A DNA stretch of 64,000 nucleotides from the NCBI GenBank assembly GCA_035578155.1, contig JAPWDM010000003.1:22222916-22286915 (forward strand). The letters run 5' to 3'. A program made the translations under genes and the position numbers. Below the pieces are notes generated by a model that was not told the DNA's origin, made no database searches, and saw nothing but the letters and a program-made list of their open reading frames with translations. Each line of letters opens with the position of its first letter. Position 1 is the first letter of the stretch. The DNA is from Brachynemurus nebulosus. Lineage: Eukaryota > Arthropoda > Insecta > Neuroptera > Myrmeleontidae. Shown here one piece after another: positions 23,751 through 34,423 of this stretch.

Positions 23751-25066
23751 CTAGCCGTACCCGTGACGTTGTTCACGCGAAACGTTGAGTAGTTTCTTTT
23801 TCTAATTTGTAGTTTATTGCAACACAAAATACATTAAATTGTCTCCAAATTCAGAATTGTGTATTTATTGTATTTTCCGGTACACAATTAGCAACATTTT
23901 CTTTGATTTCAAATTCAGAAAAATTTCCAAACTACAATATTCAATTTATTTACATTACATTTTGTTACTATAGTTATGAAATTATGAAATCACACCAAAT
24001 TTCATTAAGGAGAGGTTAAGGTTAATTCGTACAAAAAAAGGCATGTTTTTGTTATTTTTTTGTGACGACACAGTTAAAATCTCCTTACTAAACCAGTGGT
24101 ACATTAAAGTATAACATTCGAAGAATATTGTATAAAATTTTCACCAAAAAATATTAAAAAATATTAAAAAATACAGCAATTATTCGAACGTGTCTCGGAA
24201 AAAAGTAGAAATGCGGTGCCCCTCATAACTTGGTGCTGGATCATCCGTAATAAAAAAATTAAAGTTCATTCGTTAGATAATAGTTTTCCTCAGGTAACGT
24301 TGGGAGGCGTTTTCGAAATTTCAATTTTTCACTTTTTTGGAACACTTAAAACGGAAAAACACGATTATTGCGAAAAAAAATTGGCTAATTTGTTATTGTA
24401 AAATAAAAATTATTAGTAAATTTGAAAAAAACTCTCCAGCGTTACCTCGTAAATTATATACAAAAGTAGTGTTCAAAATTTCAAATTGATCGGTGCTGTA
24501 GTTTTGAAGTTATGAGGGGCACCGATTTTGAAAACGTGAGCTGTGGGGAAAACGCTTTAAAGTTTTGAACACTTAAAAATTCTTGTATAAAACTGATATA
24601 GCATACTTACTGCTAAACTAAATTTTGTACTCTACACTGACAAAATATACAGCACAGGTATAAACACGTTAGTACTTCCATTGAAATTTCTATAATATAA
24701 CTGAGAGAGAGAGATATATATATATATAGAGAGCGAAACATCTGCCAGGTAACAATAAAAATGCTTATAACTTCGTCAATTTTGCTCCAATCAACTTGAA
24801 ATTTTGAGACAATATTCTTAAGATATTATGCATCCAGTTAAGAAAATAAAAAATAAAAAATACAAAAAAAATATTTTAATACCTTACCCTGCCCTTAAAA
24901 TCCGTCCAGTAGTTTTTACGTGATTAGTGAACAGACAGACAGACAAAAATTTTAAAAATCGCTGTTTTGATATCTACATCGATAACTATTTACAGTACCA
25001 GTACAATTTTCAAAAAATATTCCATGTACAGAAACGGTCTCGTTACAGTTTTATTTTATGTATAGA
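23751..25066 (-). mobile_element. Non-autonomous Helitron, near full length (1.3 kb)
   Basis: On the minus strand it starts A|TCTATACATAAAATAAAACT at 25066 and ends GGTACGGCTAG|T at 23751, that is TC...CTRR between host A and T, without target duplication. A hairpin CGTGA-ACAACG-TCACG (23762-23777) lies 11 nt before the end, as Helitrons require. Inside are a (CAGA)n tract (about 24932) and an inverted pair CGGTGCCCCTCATAACT (24214-24230 and 24509-24525). No Rep/helicase gene, so mobilised in trans if at all. Confidence 0.75.
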
Positions 25067-25724
25067 TTTGAATTTCTGAAAGTACCGAATATACAGTGCG
25101 CAAATAAAATAAGAAAATGTAAAATACATTTCCAATATAGTAATACACTATCTATAAGTGAGAAAACTGAAAAATTTGTGAGAAACTCGTTTTTCTTCTC
25201 TATAACGGAAGCCGCCTACACCTCTATAAGCGAGAGTGTTATGAGATCTAGTATGAACTAAATCCCATAACGCTCAAGGTGAAAAACGATTTTAAACGAC
25301 AAGAATTCCTAGTCCTTTGAAACATTGTTTTCCTTGGTTCGATTTTATCATTTTGCTTCCGAGACTACTGGAAGGATTGGGATTACTTTTGAAATATGAA
25401 ATCAAATTTAAAATTTCCACGCGCATTTTATGTTTTAGAGCGCTATTACGACTACAAGGAAGCTGTGTGCCACCTCCGTTGGCAGCGTATATGGAGAAGA
25501 CAAAGAATTGATTTCGTAAAAAAGGATGTCTTTGAGGTTTAAAATTGAATTTAACAAATCAGAAGTAAGAAACTACTTCAGCAATTTTATTCTATATCAT
25601 TATGGCAAACATTAATTATTTCTTTAGTAAATATTTTCTTAAGTATTACCTGCTGCAATTTGACGTGAGAATTAAAAAACGCCGTGAGCAGCGGGGCCCC
25701 ATCACGGTAGTCGAATTTCCCCCT
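25067..25724. other. Non-coding with dispersed-repeat similarity
   Basis: The piece at 25461 (AGCTGTGTGCCACCTCC) matches 5243. No gene recognised. Confidence 0.4.
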
Positions 25725-26430
25725 TCATCTTCGGTATTGAATGTTTACAAGCGAAATGTGATTGAAAGTCTACAACCGAATTGTCATTTTGTTGGTTTCA
25801 AAACTGGTGATGAGTGTTCGGCTGATCGAGGCTTTAAAAAAAGGTTTTAAGTATTTAAGGGTTGTATCTCAGTAAATTTCAATTTTGTGCCGAAAACAGG
25901 TAGCAGAAAAAAAACCAACACAATTCGTACGAGGGCATTCCTGCCCATGTTTATCCGCTAATTGCCTTTATGTTTTAGTTTTAAATATTAAAAAAGGACC
26001 TTAAATAGTAAACTGGAAGGCCTTTATAAAGATATTTTTTCATTCAAAAAAAAAAAAAAAAAAATAAAAAAAAATAAAAAATAAAAAAAATAAAAAAAAA
26101 AATTATTTCTTCGGTATTGAGTGTCTACAAGCGAAATATAATTGAAACTCCACAAGCGATTTGTAATTTTGGTGGTTTCAAAACTGATAATGAGTGTCCG
26201 GTTGATCGGGGCTTTATAAAAAGATTTTAAGTTTTTAAGGGCTGAATCTCAGTAAATTTCAATTTTGTGCCGATAGAAGTTAACAGGGAAAAAGCCAAAA
26301 CAATTCGTACGAGGGCATTTCTATCCATGCTTATCCGCCAATTGCCTTTGTGTTTTACTTTTAAATATTAAAAAAGGAACTTAAATAGTAAACTGGAAGG
26401 CTTTTATGAAGATATTTTTTCTTTCCAAAA
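25725..26430 (+). repeat. 379-bp direct repeat, two diverged copies separated by an A-rich tract
   Basis: TTCGGTATTG begins at 25731 and 26110 and the copies share long blocks (CAATTCGTACGAGGGCATT; AATAGTAAACTGGAAGGC). Copy 1 ends in an A-rich stretch at 26045-26102, so the copies could be tandem retrotransposed SINE-like units with poly(A) tails. The open frame over copy 1 is not conserved in copy 2. Confidence 0.8.
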
Positions 26431-26740
26431 AAATCCAAAATTTCTATTTTATAAATAATAAAAATCCAAAATTCCTAAATAATAATTAAATAAATAAATA
26501 ACAGTTAAATTAAATAAATAAATAAACAGTGACTTTAATAACATTTGCAAATTACTTAATATGTATGTATTTCATTTGTTAAAAAATTGTATTCACTTTT
26601 TTTAAAATTTTTTAAAATTACTATTCGCCTACTTGTATTTAGAATAAACATAATGCTTTTAAAACACATTTAACAATAGCATTCAATTCCGATGTAAAAA
26701 TGGGAGAAGTGGGGGGAAAAGTGATGTGGACTCCCTACAA
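26431..26740. other. AT-rich spacer
   Basis: Low-complexity AAATAAATAAAT and AT-rich sequence; nothing else seen. Confidence 0.5.
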
Positions 26741-27340
26741 GGTACTAGCTGGATACTAACTGAATACACGTACAAAATTTCAGCCCTCTAGGTTTCCTTA
26801 TGGAGTCTCTAGACGTGTTAGAAAACAAGCAAAAAAATTAAGGAAATATTGGCGTAAAAATCGTGGGGGTAAGGGTTAAAAGTTGAAACCTCCAAAAAAC
26901 AGTGTCTGGCTATTAGCTTAACCTGTACACCAAATTTCAGCCCTCTAGGTTTATTTGGGGAGATTTTGACCCGAACGAAACTGTTAAAAAACAAGAAAAA
27001 TCATGTTCTTTTGGGTATAAAAATGGTGGGGGTAGGGGCTAAAAGTCGAGACCCCCAAAAGGCACCCCCTTGATACTAACTCAATCCGAATACAAAATTT
27101 CAGCCCTCTAGGTTTATTCGGGTGACCTGTGCGAGTGGTACAAACTTCGAAAACGTCGAAAATGCATGAAATTGTAGCTTAAAAATGAGGGGGGTGGGGG
27201 TAAAATATTAAAACCTCCAAAAAGCACAACCTAGGTACGAACTTTATCAACACACCAAATTTCAACCCTCTACGTTAATTCTGGGGGGCTGGGGGCCTGT
27301 TAGATCCAGCGAAAATCGTTTTTCCCCCCTCTACTCCCAC
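26741..27340 (+). repeat. Diverged tandem repeat, about 160-bp period
   Basis: The motif CAAATTTCAGCCCTCTAGGTT occurs at about 26776, 26931, 27094 and, as CAACCCTCTACGTT, 27259. Each is followed by a G-rich block (GGGGGTAAGGG, GGGGGTAGGGG, GGGGTGGGGG) and by ACCTCCAAAA or ACCCCCAAAA. Modular tandem units of this kind occur inside non-autonomous Helitrons and related elements; no ends were found here. Confidence 0.65.
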
Positions 27341-27593
27341 CATATCATCCTAGGAAGCTGAATTTTGGATATGTTGTAGATAATTGACCGAAACATTATT
27401 TAAAACCGGTTTGGAAAAGTTCTATTGCTTTTCCGCCCCCCACCACCCCCTTAAAAGTCGGGTCCGAAAAAAAATTTGCCCAAAATTTGACCCCAATTTG
27501 ATAGTATTGTTGTGCATCGGAATAAGCCCCACTTACCAAATTTCATCTCTTAACTTTCATAGGGGGGCCCTACACGTATTAAAAGGTTGCGGG

Positions 27594-27596
<3 letters not shown>

Positions 27597-27652
<56 letters not shown>
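27597..27652. repeat. (TA)n tract 1 of the 27.6-29.3 kb cluster
   Basis: Uninterrupted TA; right edge abuts the repeat at 27653. Confidence 0.97.
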
Positions 27653-27656
<4 letters not shown>

Positions 27657-27799
27657 CATCTTTTTTTTTTACATAATCGTGTTCTACGGGTCCGAAAACG
27701 GATAGCGCCCCTGGTCTCGCCTCTCGCAGCTCTTATCGTATAGACTGTATAAGTCTAATTTTTCGGAGAAAATTCGACTAAAAAGCGTTACAAAGACGG

Positions 27800-27801
<2 letters not shown>
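27653..27801. repeat. 149-bp repeat enclosed by (TA)n on both sides
   Basis: Contains GTGTTCTACGGGTCCGAAAA and GGATAGCGCCCCT, also present at 32774-32806, where the copy again lies directly beside (TA)n. Two independent copies touching TA tracts indicate a mobile unit that inserts into, or carries, TA. Confidence 0.65.

Positions 27802-27872
<71 letters not shown>
27802..27872. repeat. (TA)n tract 2
   Basis: Uninterrupted TA of about 71 bp. Confidence 0.97.
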
Positions 27873-27874
<2 letters not shown>

Positions 27875-28190
27875 GTTTTTGGGCATGTTTCGTCAAAAAA
27901 AAAATAGTTTTTTGCCAAAATTTTCCCAAGTTCAAACATTTTTGCAACATTTTCTTACACCATTAGAAAGAGGAGTAAAAAGTTACATAAGGAGGTTTTT
28001 AAACGATTATTCTATATAAACTGGTTACCGAGAAAAACTAATTTTTATAAACGGAAATTCGCTATCTTATGCAGGATGCTGCGACAGGGGTATTCCCATT
28101 TTCGCTGTGCCGCTCTAAACTCTGGTAGCCGTCTTTGGGACGCTTTTCATTCTCACGTCAAATTGGCTAATTTGTTATTACACCGTGTAT
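27873..28190. repeat. Dispersed repeat segment between TA tracts
   Basis: The motif TTCGCTATCTTATGCAGGATG (28057) has relatives at 33340 and in both arms of the palindrome at 47.7-49.2 kb (TTCGCTATGTTATGTAGGATG). Confidence 0.5.
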
Positions 28191-28203
28191 ATAATATATA
28201 CAC

Positions 28204-28215
<12 letters not shown>

Positions 28216-28282
<67 letters not shown>
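28216..28282. repeat. (TA)n tract 3, slightly interrupted
   Basis: TA repeat with a TATGTATA interruption near 28264. Confidence 0.95.
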
Positions 28283-28284
<2 letters not shown>

Positions 28285-28313
28285 TGTATATGTATGTTTG
28301 TATATATTATATA

Positions 28314-28447
28314 CAGGGTGTAAGGGAAATAACTCTTATCTTTTTGAGGGGTGACGTGACTGTTAATTCCGAAAAAATTTTTGCGGTTTTAGTGTCTACA
28401 GGATGCTATGAGTCACCCCTCAAAATATTAAAATTTATTTCTCTCAC

Positions 28448-28452
<5 letters not shown>
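28314..28452. mobile_element. 139-bp MITE, TA target, CAGGGTGT ends
   Basis: Inverted ends CAGGGTGTAAGGGAAATAA and, reverse-complemented, AGGGTGTGAGAGAAATAA, flanked by TA that continues into long TA tracts. A small Tc1-mariner-like MITE with no coding capacity. Confidence 0.7.

Positions 28453-28507
<55 letters not shown>
28453..28507. repeat. (TA)n tract 4
   Basis: TA tract filling the whole space between two MITEs. Confidence 0.97.
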
Positions 28508-29312
<805 letters not shown>

Positions 29313-29562
29313 CTAGCTGAGGTACTCTAGTTCAGTTAATTGTGTTCTCATGGTGGTGAGCGCATGTTTTCTAATTTTTCGTGCAGAAAAACTTTCAAAG
29401 CTAAGTTTTTAGTAATTTATTTCGTTCATTATTTGTAGAAATAAAAAAACATTCAATGACGGTACATGATAGAGTAAAACATTCAGATTATTCTGTAGTA
29501 AGTATTTGCAGAATTATGCAATCTTTAAATAGTTTATAAACCTTAGATTTCCAAATTGGCTG

Positions 29563-30163
29563 TGGTTGTAAAATGAGCCCCCTTTTGTGTTGGTAATATG
29601 AGCCCCCAATGTAAAGCCCCCTCATATTATGTACATTATAAGATTTTGATTTTTTGTTACAAATGCCAATAAAACATTTAAATCCACCTAAAAAACACAA
29701 ATGTAGATTATGGGAAAAGGATGATATGATTAAAACTGTAAGAGCTATTAAGTGTAAAGAGATGGGAGTGAAAAAAGCCTCAAAAGCCTTTAAAGTGCCT
29801 AGATCCACACTTCAGAGACTTGCCCGTTTGGATAAAACCTCTGAAGAAACTGTCTCCACTAAATTAGGGAGAAAGTCCATTATGAATGAAAACCTAGAGA
29901 AGGAATTATTTGATGGTGCATTACATTTCATAGGAGCTCATATTACCAGTACAAATCGATTTTCCCAAAAAATGACTTGTTCAGCATTTTTGTTTCTTTC
30001 ATACACTAAAAATAATAATAAAAGATTTATATTTGTATGTTAGTTGCTGAAGATATTGTTGTTGACATTACCTAAAAAATTTTAATAAAAGAACTAAAAA
30101 GAAAAAATTTAGTAACAAAAAACAAAATGGGGGCTCATTTTGCCACCTTTACCTCTATTATTT
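29563..30163 (+). mobile_element. Deleted pogo-like transposon
   Basis: Inverted ends AAAATGAGCCCCCTTTTGT (left, about 29570) and AAAATGGGGGCTCATTTT (right, about 30124), with further subterminal AATATGAGCCCCC (29598) and GGAGCTCATATT (29933). Between them lies only the N-terminal DNA-binding part of a transposase, so the catalytic region has been lost. Confidence 0.75.
29663..30043 (+). pseudogene. N-terminal fragment of a pogo/CENP-B-type transposase
   Basis: The ATG at 29663 opens MPIKHLNPPKKHKCRLW.. followed by KDDMIKTVRAIKCKEMGVKK and ASKAFKVPRSTLQR, a psq/CENP-B type helix-turn-helix. The ..STKLGRKSI..NENLEKEL linker before the second DNA-binding region is typical of pogo-related transposases. 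After about residue 95 the frame runs into unrelated sequence and stops at 30043; no DDE catalytic domain follows. It could still make a DNA-binding peptide, but decay is more likely. Confidence 0.75.
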
Positions 30164-32397
30164 TCGGTTTCTAGAGACCTCAAAACAAATTTCTGCCATA
30201 GTTCCGACCTCAAGTCGCGTCATGACAGTGGCTGTAAGAACTGAATTCCATTCTGGAAATTTGCTAATATCTAAATAATATAAATATCAAACATTAAATT
30301 TTTCATCTGTTTTATTATACACAATATGTATTTGCTTGTTATAAAAAATATATTTATCTACAAATTTATTATTAAACAAATTATTTAAAATTTTACAGAA
30401 TTAAAATTCGGCGAAATTAAATATTTCCTTCAATTGAATTTAGAATTTCTAAAAATATCATTACTTTGGTTGCGTATACCTATATACGATGTAAAATGTG
30501 TATGATTCAAATGTATACAAACATATTTCAATTTGTATATTATTTTGTTCGAATATAAAATTATATATTTTTGTAAGTCTACACTTCCTGGCCATATAAC
30601 GGAGATTTACCTAAAATAATTTCTTACTTAAGAAAGTCGAATTAACTTTCTGACACCTCGAAAACATAATATTGATTAATAATACTGTAAATAAGTTAAA
30701 TAAATATTTTAAAAATTTCATTTGGGAACCCAAAAGAGAATAAAGTGATAAGGGCGAAACAAAATTAATAATAATGAAGTAAAAATCGAACAAGAGTGAG
30801 TCGCGGATTCGGGTCCCCATCACCTCCTTTTGTTAATCATACATTGGTGTCATTTTGACGAATAGAATTTTTACGGAGAGTTTTAGAATTTATTTGCAAA
30901 AAAAATTTTCTTTACATAACAATACTACAAAAGCGAACAAAATATTTACAAAAATTGATTGGATTTGGAAAAATTTTTTAATATAAATATTTATCAATTT
31001 TTTAATTTTTTTATCAAAGCAAATTTTCATTATAAAAATTAAAAAATAGATAAATACATCAATTGTATCATAATGTCTTTCAAATAATTAATTTATGAAC
31101 TATTATGAGTCGGTGGACATGTGTGACTTTACAGAATGTGAAATTTCTCGGTCACAAATATTCCCGTAGATACGTAGTTATTTCCTGATTAGGCACATTT
31201 GTAAATTTTCTAAAATTTGTTAGTAATTTTTCGAATGAGATCTCAAAAAATAATAAAATTAAATTATTTTCCACAAAATAAATTGTTAATCTTTTATTAA
31301 GTCATTCGAAACGCATTCTTTAGTTTTCGATTCAATATATTAAAACTTCAGTATTATGTCGTCTCTATAAGTCAAACAGCTGTAATCATCTTTCATATTA
31401 TCATTATCATTGAATAAATTAATCATAACATCCATGTCTTTAATAAATTTTAGAAAAATTAAGAAAACTTTTATATGTAAAGTACGAACTCTCTAAAAAA
31501 AACGTCGGTAAATCATACATCGTCGTCCTTTTGACGAACACTATTTCAATATAAACAAAACGACAGCAACTATAAACAAAATTTATACATTTTCTGTGTT
31601 ATAATAACAAATAAATTAGATAACAGAAGTTTCACAGCAAGTAGGCAACGACAAGTTGTAGTATTGGAGCAGGTAGAGGAGTTCGTTCGTCATTTTGACG
31701 AGTACCTATGATTCAAGTTGAGGACATGATGCTATGGGTGATATTTTTTATAGTTAAGACACCTAAATAGTGTGATGGCAGGAGCGCAGATTAGGTATAA
31801 AAATTGTTACATTTGCGACAATATATTGGCTTTTGATTAGATTATACTGCCAATTATATAGCTTTCTGACAACAGAAACTAAACCTATTAAGTAATGTTT
31901 ATTTAAATCCTAAGAATCGGATTACCTACGCACTTAATACTAGCAGACTAAGGCTTTAATAATAATGAAAATTTTAAAATACAGTGGAAATCGAATAAAA
32001 ATGTTCTTTAGTCTATTGTCACGGGATGTAGCATGGTATATACGTATGTAAGCACATATCTCTTAATTCAAAGATTAATTTTAAATTTAGAATATTAAAA
32101 ACAACAAGATATTTTGAAATATTATGTACTAAATACACATGTATTTGTTACAATTTACAACCTTAAAAACTGTATATGTATTACTCTATGTACGATCGAT
32201 TTAAACGGTAAGTTATTCTTGTTTCAGGCCACATGATATTGTTACGAATATTGTCATGCTAAGCCAAATGGTGACGTCCTTCTATGTTGCATCGATACAG
32301 ATAATCTAAATCGAGAGCTTCGAGAGCGAGACGTAACAAAATCTCAATACACTTTAATAAAACTCGATGAAAAATTGTGTACAAAATTGTATACAAA
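30164..32397. other. Non-coding, one dispersed repeat
   Basis: At 30150-30280 a repeat (GACCTCAAAACAAATTTCTG) matches 37325-37425 (GACCTCAAAACATATTTCTG). The rest is AT-rich. Two places (31496 and 31683) share CATCGTCGTCCTTTTGACGA-like text but no gene is visible. Confidence 0.45.
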
Positions 32398-32685
32398 ATT
32401 ATAAATTTTTGATAGGACTATATATTAATTTTTCGATAAAGCTGATCTAATGCATTAATTAACAACATAAATGAGCAAAAAAAATTCCCAAGTTTAATTT
32501 TTTAATTTTTCTTTAATTTATCAGTTAGGCGGTCAAAATATGCATATGTACTTGAGGTTACTTCAATCGACAGTGTTTTTCTTGGCTACATTTCCATTAC
32601 ATCCAAGAAAAGAACCTTTTCCAGTATCATTTCTATCATAAAAATTTGGTTGTAATAGAAATGGCACCTCTCAAAAAACTCACAT

Positions 32686-32687
<2 letters not shown>
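32398..32687. mobile_element. Truncated copy of the 42.7-kb MITE, right end beside (TA)n
   Basis: Closely similar to the right part of the element at 42669-43121, from GGACTATATATTAATTT to the terminal ACTCACATGG, which directly abuts a TA tract. Confidence 0.8.

Positions 32688-32758
<71 letters not shown>
32688..32758. repeat. (TA)n microsatellite
   Basis: TA tract with a MITE end on the left and the 27.7-kb repeat family on the right. Confidence 0.97.
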
Positions 32759-32763
<5 letters not shown>

Positions 32764-32900
32764 TTCAGAATTGTGTTCTACGGGTCCGAAAACGGATAGC
32801 GCCCCTACTGTCGCCTCTTCCCGTTCTTATCGTATAAGCTGTATAAATCTAATTTTCTCAGTTGAAAAATTCGACTAAAAAAATCGTATCGTTCGTCCAT
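32759..32900. repeat. Second copy of the 149-bp TA-associated repeat
   Basis: Shares TTCTACGGGTCCGAAAACGG and GATAGCGCCCCT with 27678-27712 and lies next to (TA)n as that copy does. Confidence 0.65.
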
Positions 32901-33850
32901 GAAATGTTATGTTAGTCGCGGGATAGGAAAATCCTACACTGTTTTGTTAGCTTTTTTTCTTTATATCCGAAATGCTGAAGTTGAGGTATGACCTGTTGGC
33001 GTAGCATGATACTAGGTCTGTCATAATGCACATAATTTACCAAACAGTTTCAATTCAAAAATAAGTCAAATCTGTTGTACACGAACATGTATACACGTCA
33101 CTTTGTAAATGTTTATTAATTAAATATACTGTTAACAATAACTTAGCGCATATATGGGTAGTTCTCCAAACGAAAGGAGAAAATGGACTTAATTCCGGCC
33201 CGATATTTTTTTCATGCATAAGCTTTGGCAAGTAATTTTATTTCAAGTTGATGACATTTCTCACACTATTTCAAAGTGGCCAGTCAAAAAATTAAAAATT
33301 ATAAATTTTATGGCAATTATAAAATACCCCTGTCGCAACATCTGCATAACATAGCGAATTTCCAATCATAAAAGTTACTTTTTTTCGAAAACCCGCTTAC
33401 CTAGAATAATGGTTCAAAATGTATTTTCTGTGATTTTCTTGGTTCTTTACCACAATGTAAAAAAAATTGGAAAAACTTTTAAATTTTGGCAAATTGTTTG
33501 CAAAAAAACTCATTTTTTTGAGGTTTTTGGAATTGGACGTGTCTGACTGGAGAACTCATACAAAATTTTTGGACTTCCAACGTTTTATTGTTTTATTATA
33601 TTTGCATCCCAAACTAGTATCTATCCTATAAATATAACAAGTTTCATCCAAAATGAATTTTTCGGATATATAGGCACTTAAATTTTCGAAATTTCTAAAT
33701 TAATTTAAAATAGAGTTAGTCTCCAGAAATTTTGTATTATGGTAAATTTAATGTCATTTAATAAATGACAAGTATATAAGTATAGTAATTATAAAGCATT
33801 CGCATAGAACAATAGTTTTAAGTATACATGCACATAAGCAAAATAATTTT
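32901..33850. other. Non-coding with dispersed-repeat pieces
   Basis: Segments at 33290-33560 resemble 28020-28090 and 36960-37140 (for example GACGTGTCTG followed by a GAACTCAT block). No gene. Confidence 0.45.
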
Positions 33851-33854
33851 TGAA

Positions 33855-34423
33855 TTTTCCTGAAGGAAGGAAATATTTTCCCGTAATAAAAAGTATCCTA
33901 AATGTTGACGCAGGTAATAAGTTATCACTACACCAGATTTCATAAAAATCCGTTCAATAGTTTTCGCGTAATATGTGCACATGCTCAAAAAGTTTTTTTA
34001 TTTTCCTGTGGGAATGAGCCACTTTCCCGAAATAAAAAGTATCTGAGATGCGGACTCAGGTAATAAGTTATCACCACACCAAATTGCATCAAAATCCGTT
34101 CAATAGTTTTTGCGTACTGTATGCACATGCTCAACATGGTTTTTCCATTTTCCCGTGGGAATGAGACATTTTCTCGAAGTAGAAAGTATCTTAGATGTTA
34201 ATCCGGGTAATAAGTTGTCGGCACACCAAATTTCATTAAAATCCATCCAGTAGTTTCTGTGTGATGCGTGAACAGACGAACAGACAGACAGACAGACAGA
34301 CAAAAATTTAAAAAATCGCTGTTTTGATATCTACATCGATAACTATTTACAGTATCTGCACAATTTTTAAAAAATATTCCCTATAGAGAAACGGTCTCGT
34401 TACATTTGTATTATATGTATAGA
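33855..34423 (-). mobile_element. Helitron copy (5' end plus three tandem units)
   Basis: On the minus strand it begins A|TCTATACATATAATACAAAT at 34423 and carries the same subterminal text as the 25.0-kb copy (AACGAGACCGTTTCT; TATCGATGTAGATATCAAAA). It then has (CAGA)n at about 34273-34300 and three units of about 146 bp, starting near 33855, 34001 and 34148 on plus, each with CACACCAAATT..CATCAAAATCCG. No 3' CTAG end or hairpin is seen near 33850, so it is truncated. Confidence 0.65.

Noticed and set aside
25602..25850. 82-codon plus frame
   Set aside because: Partly covers the first copy of a 379-bp repeat and is not preserved in the second copy.
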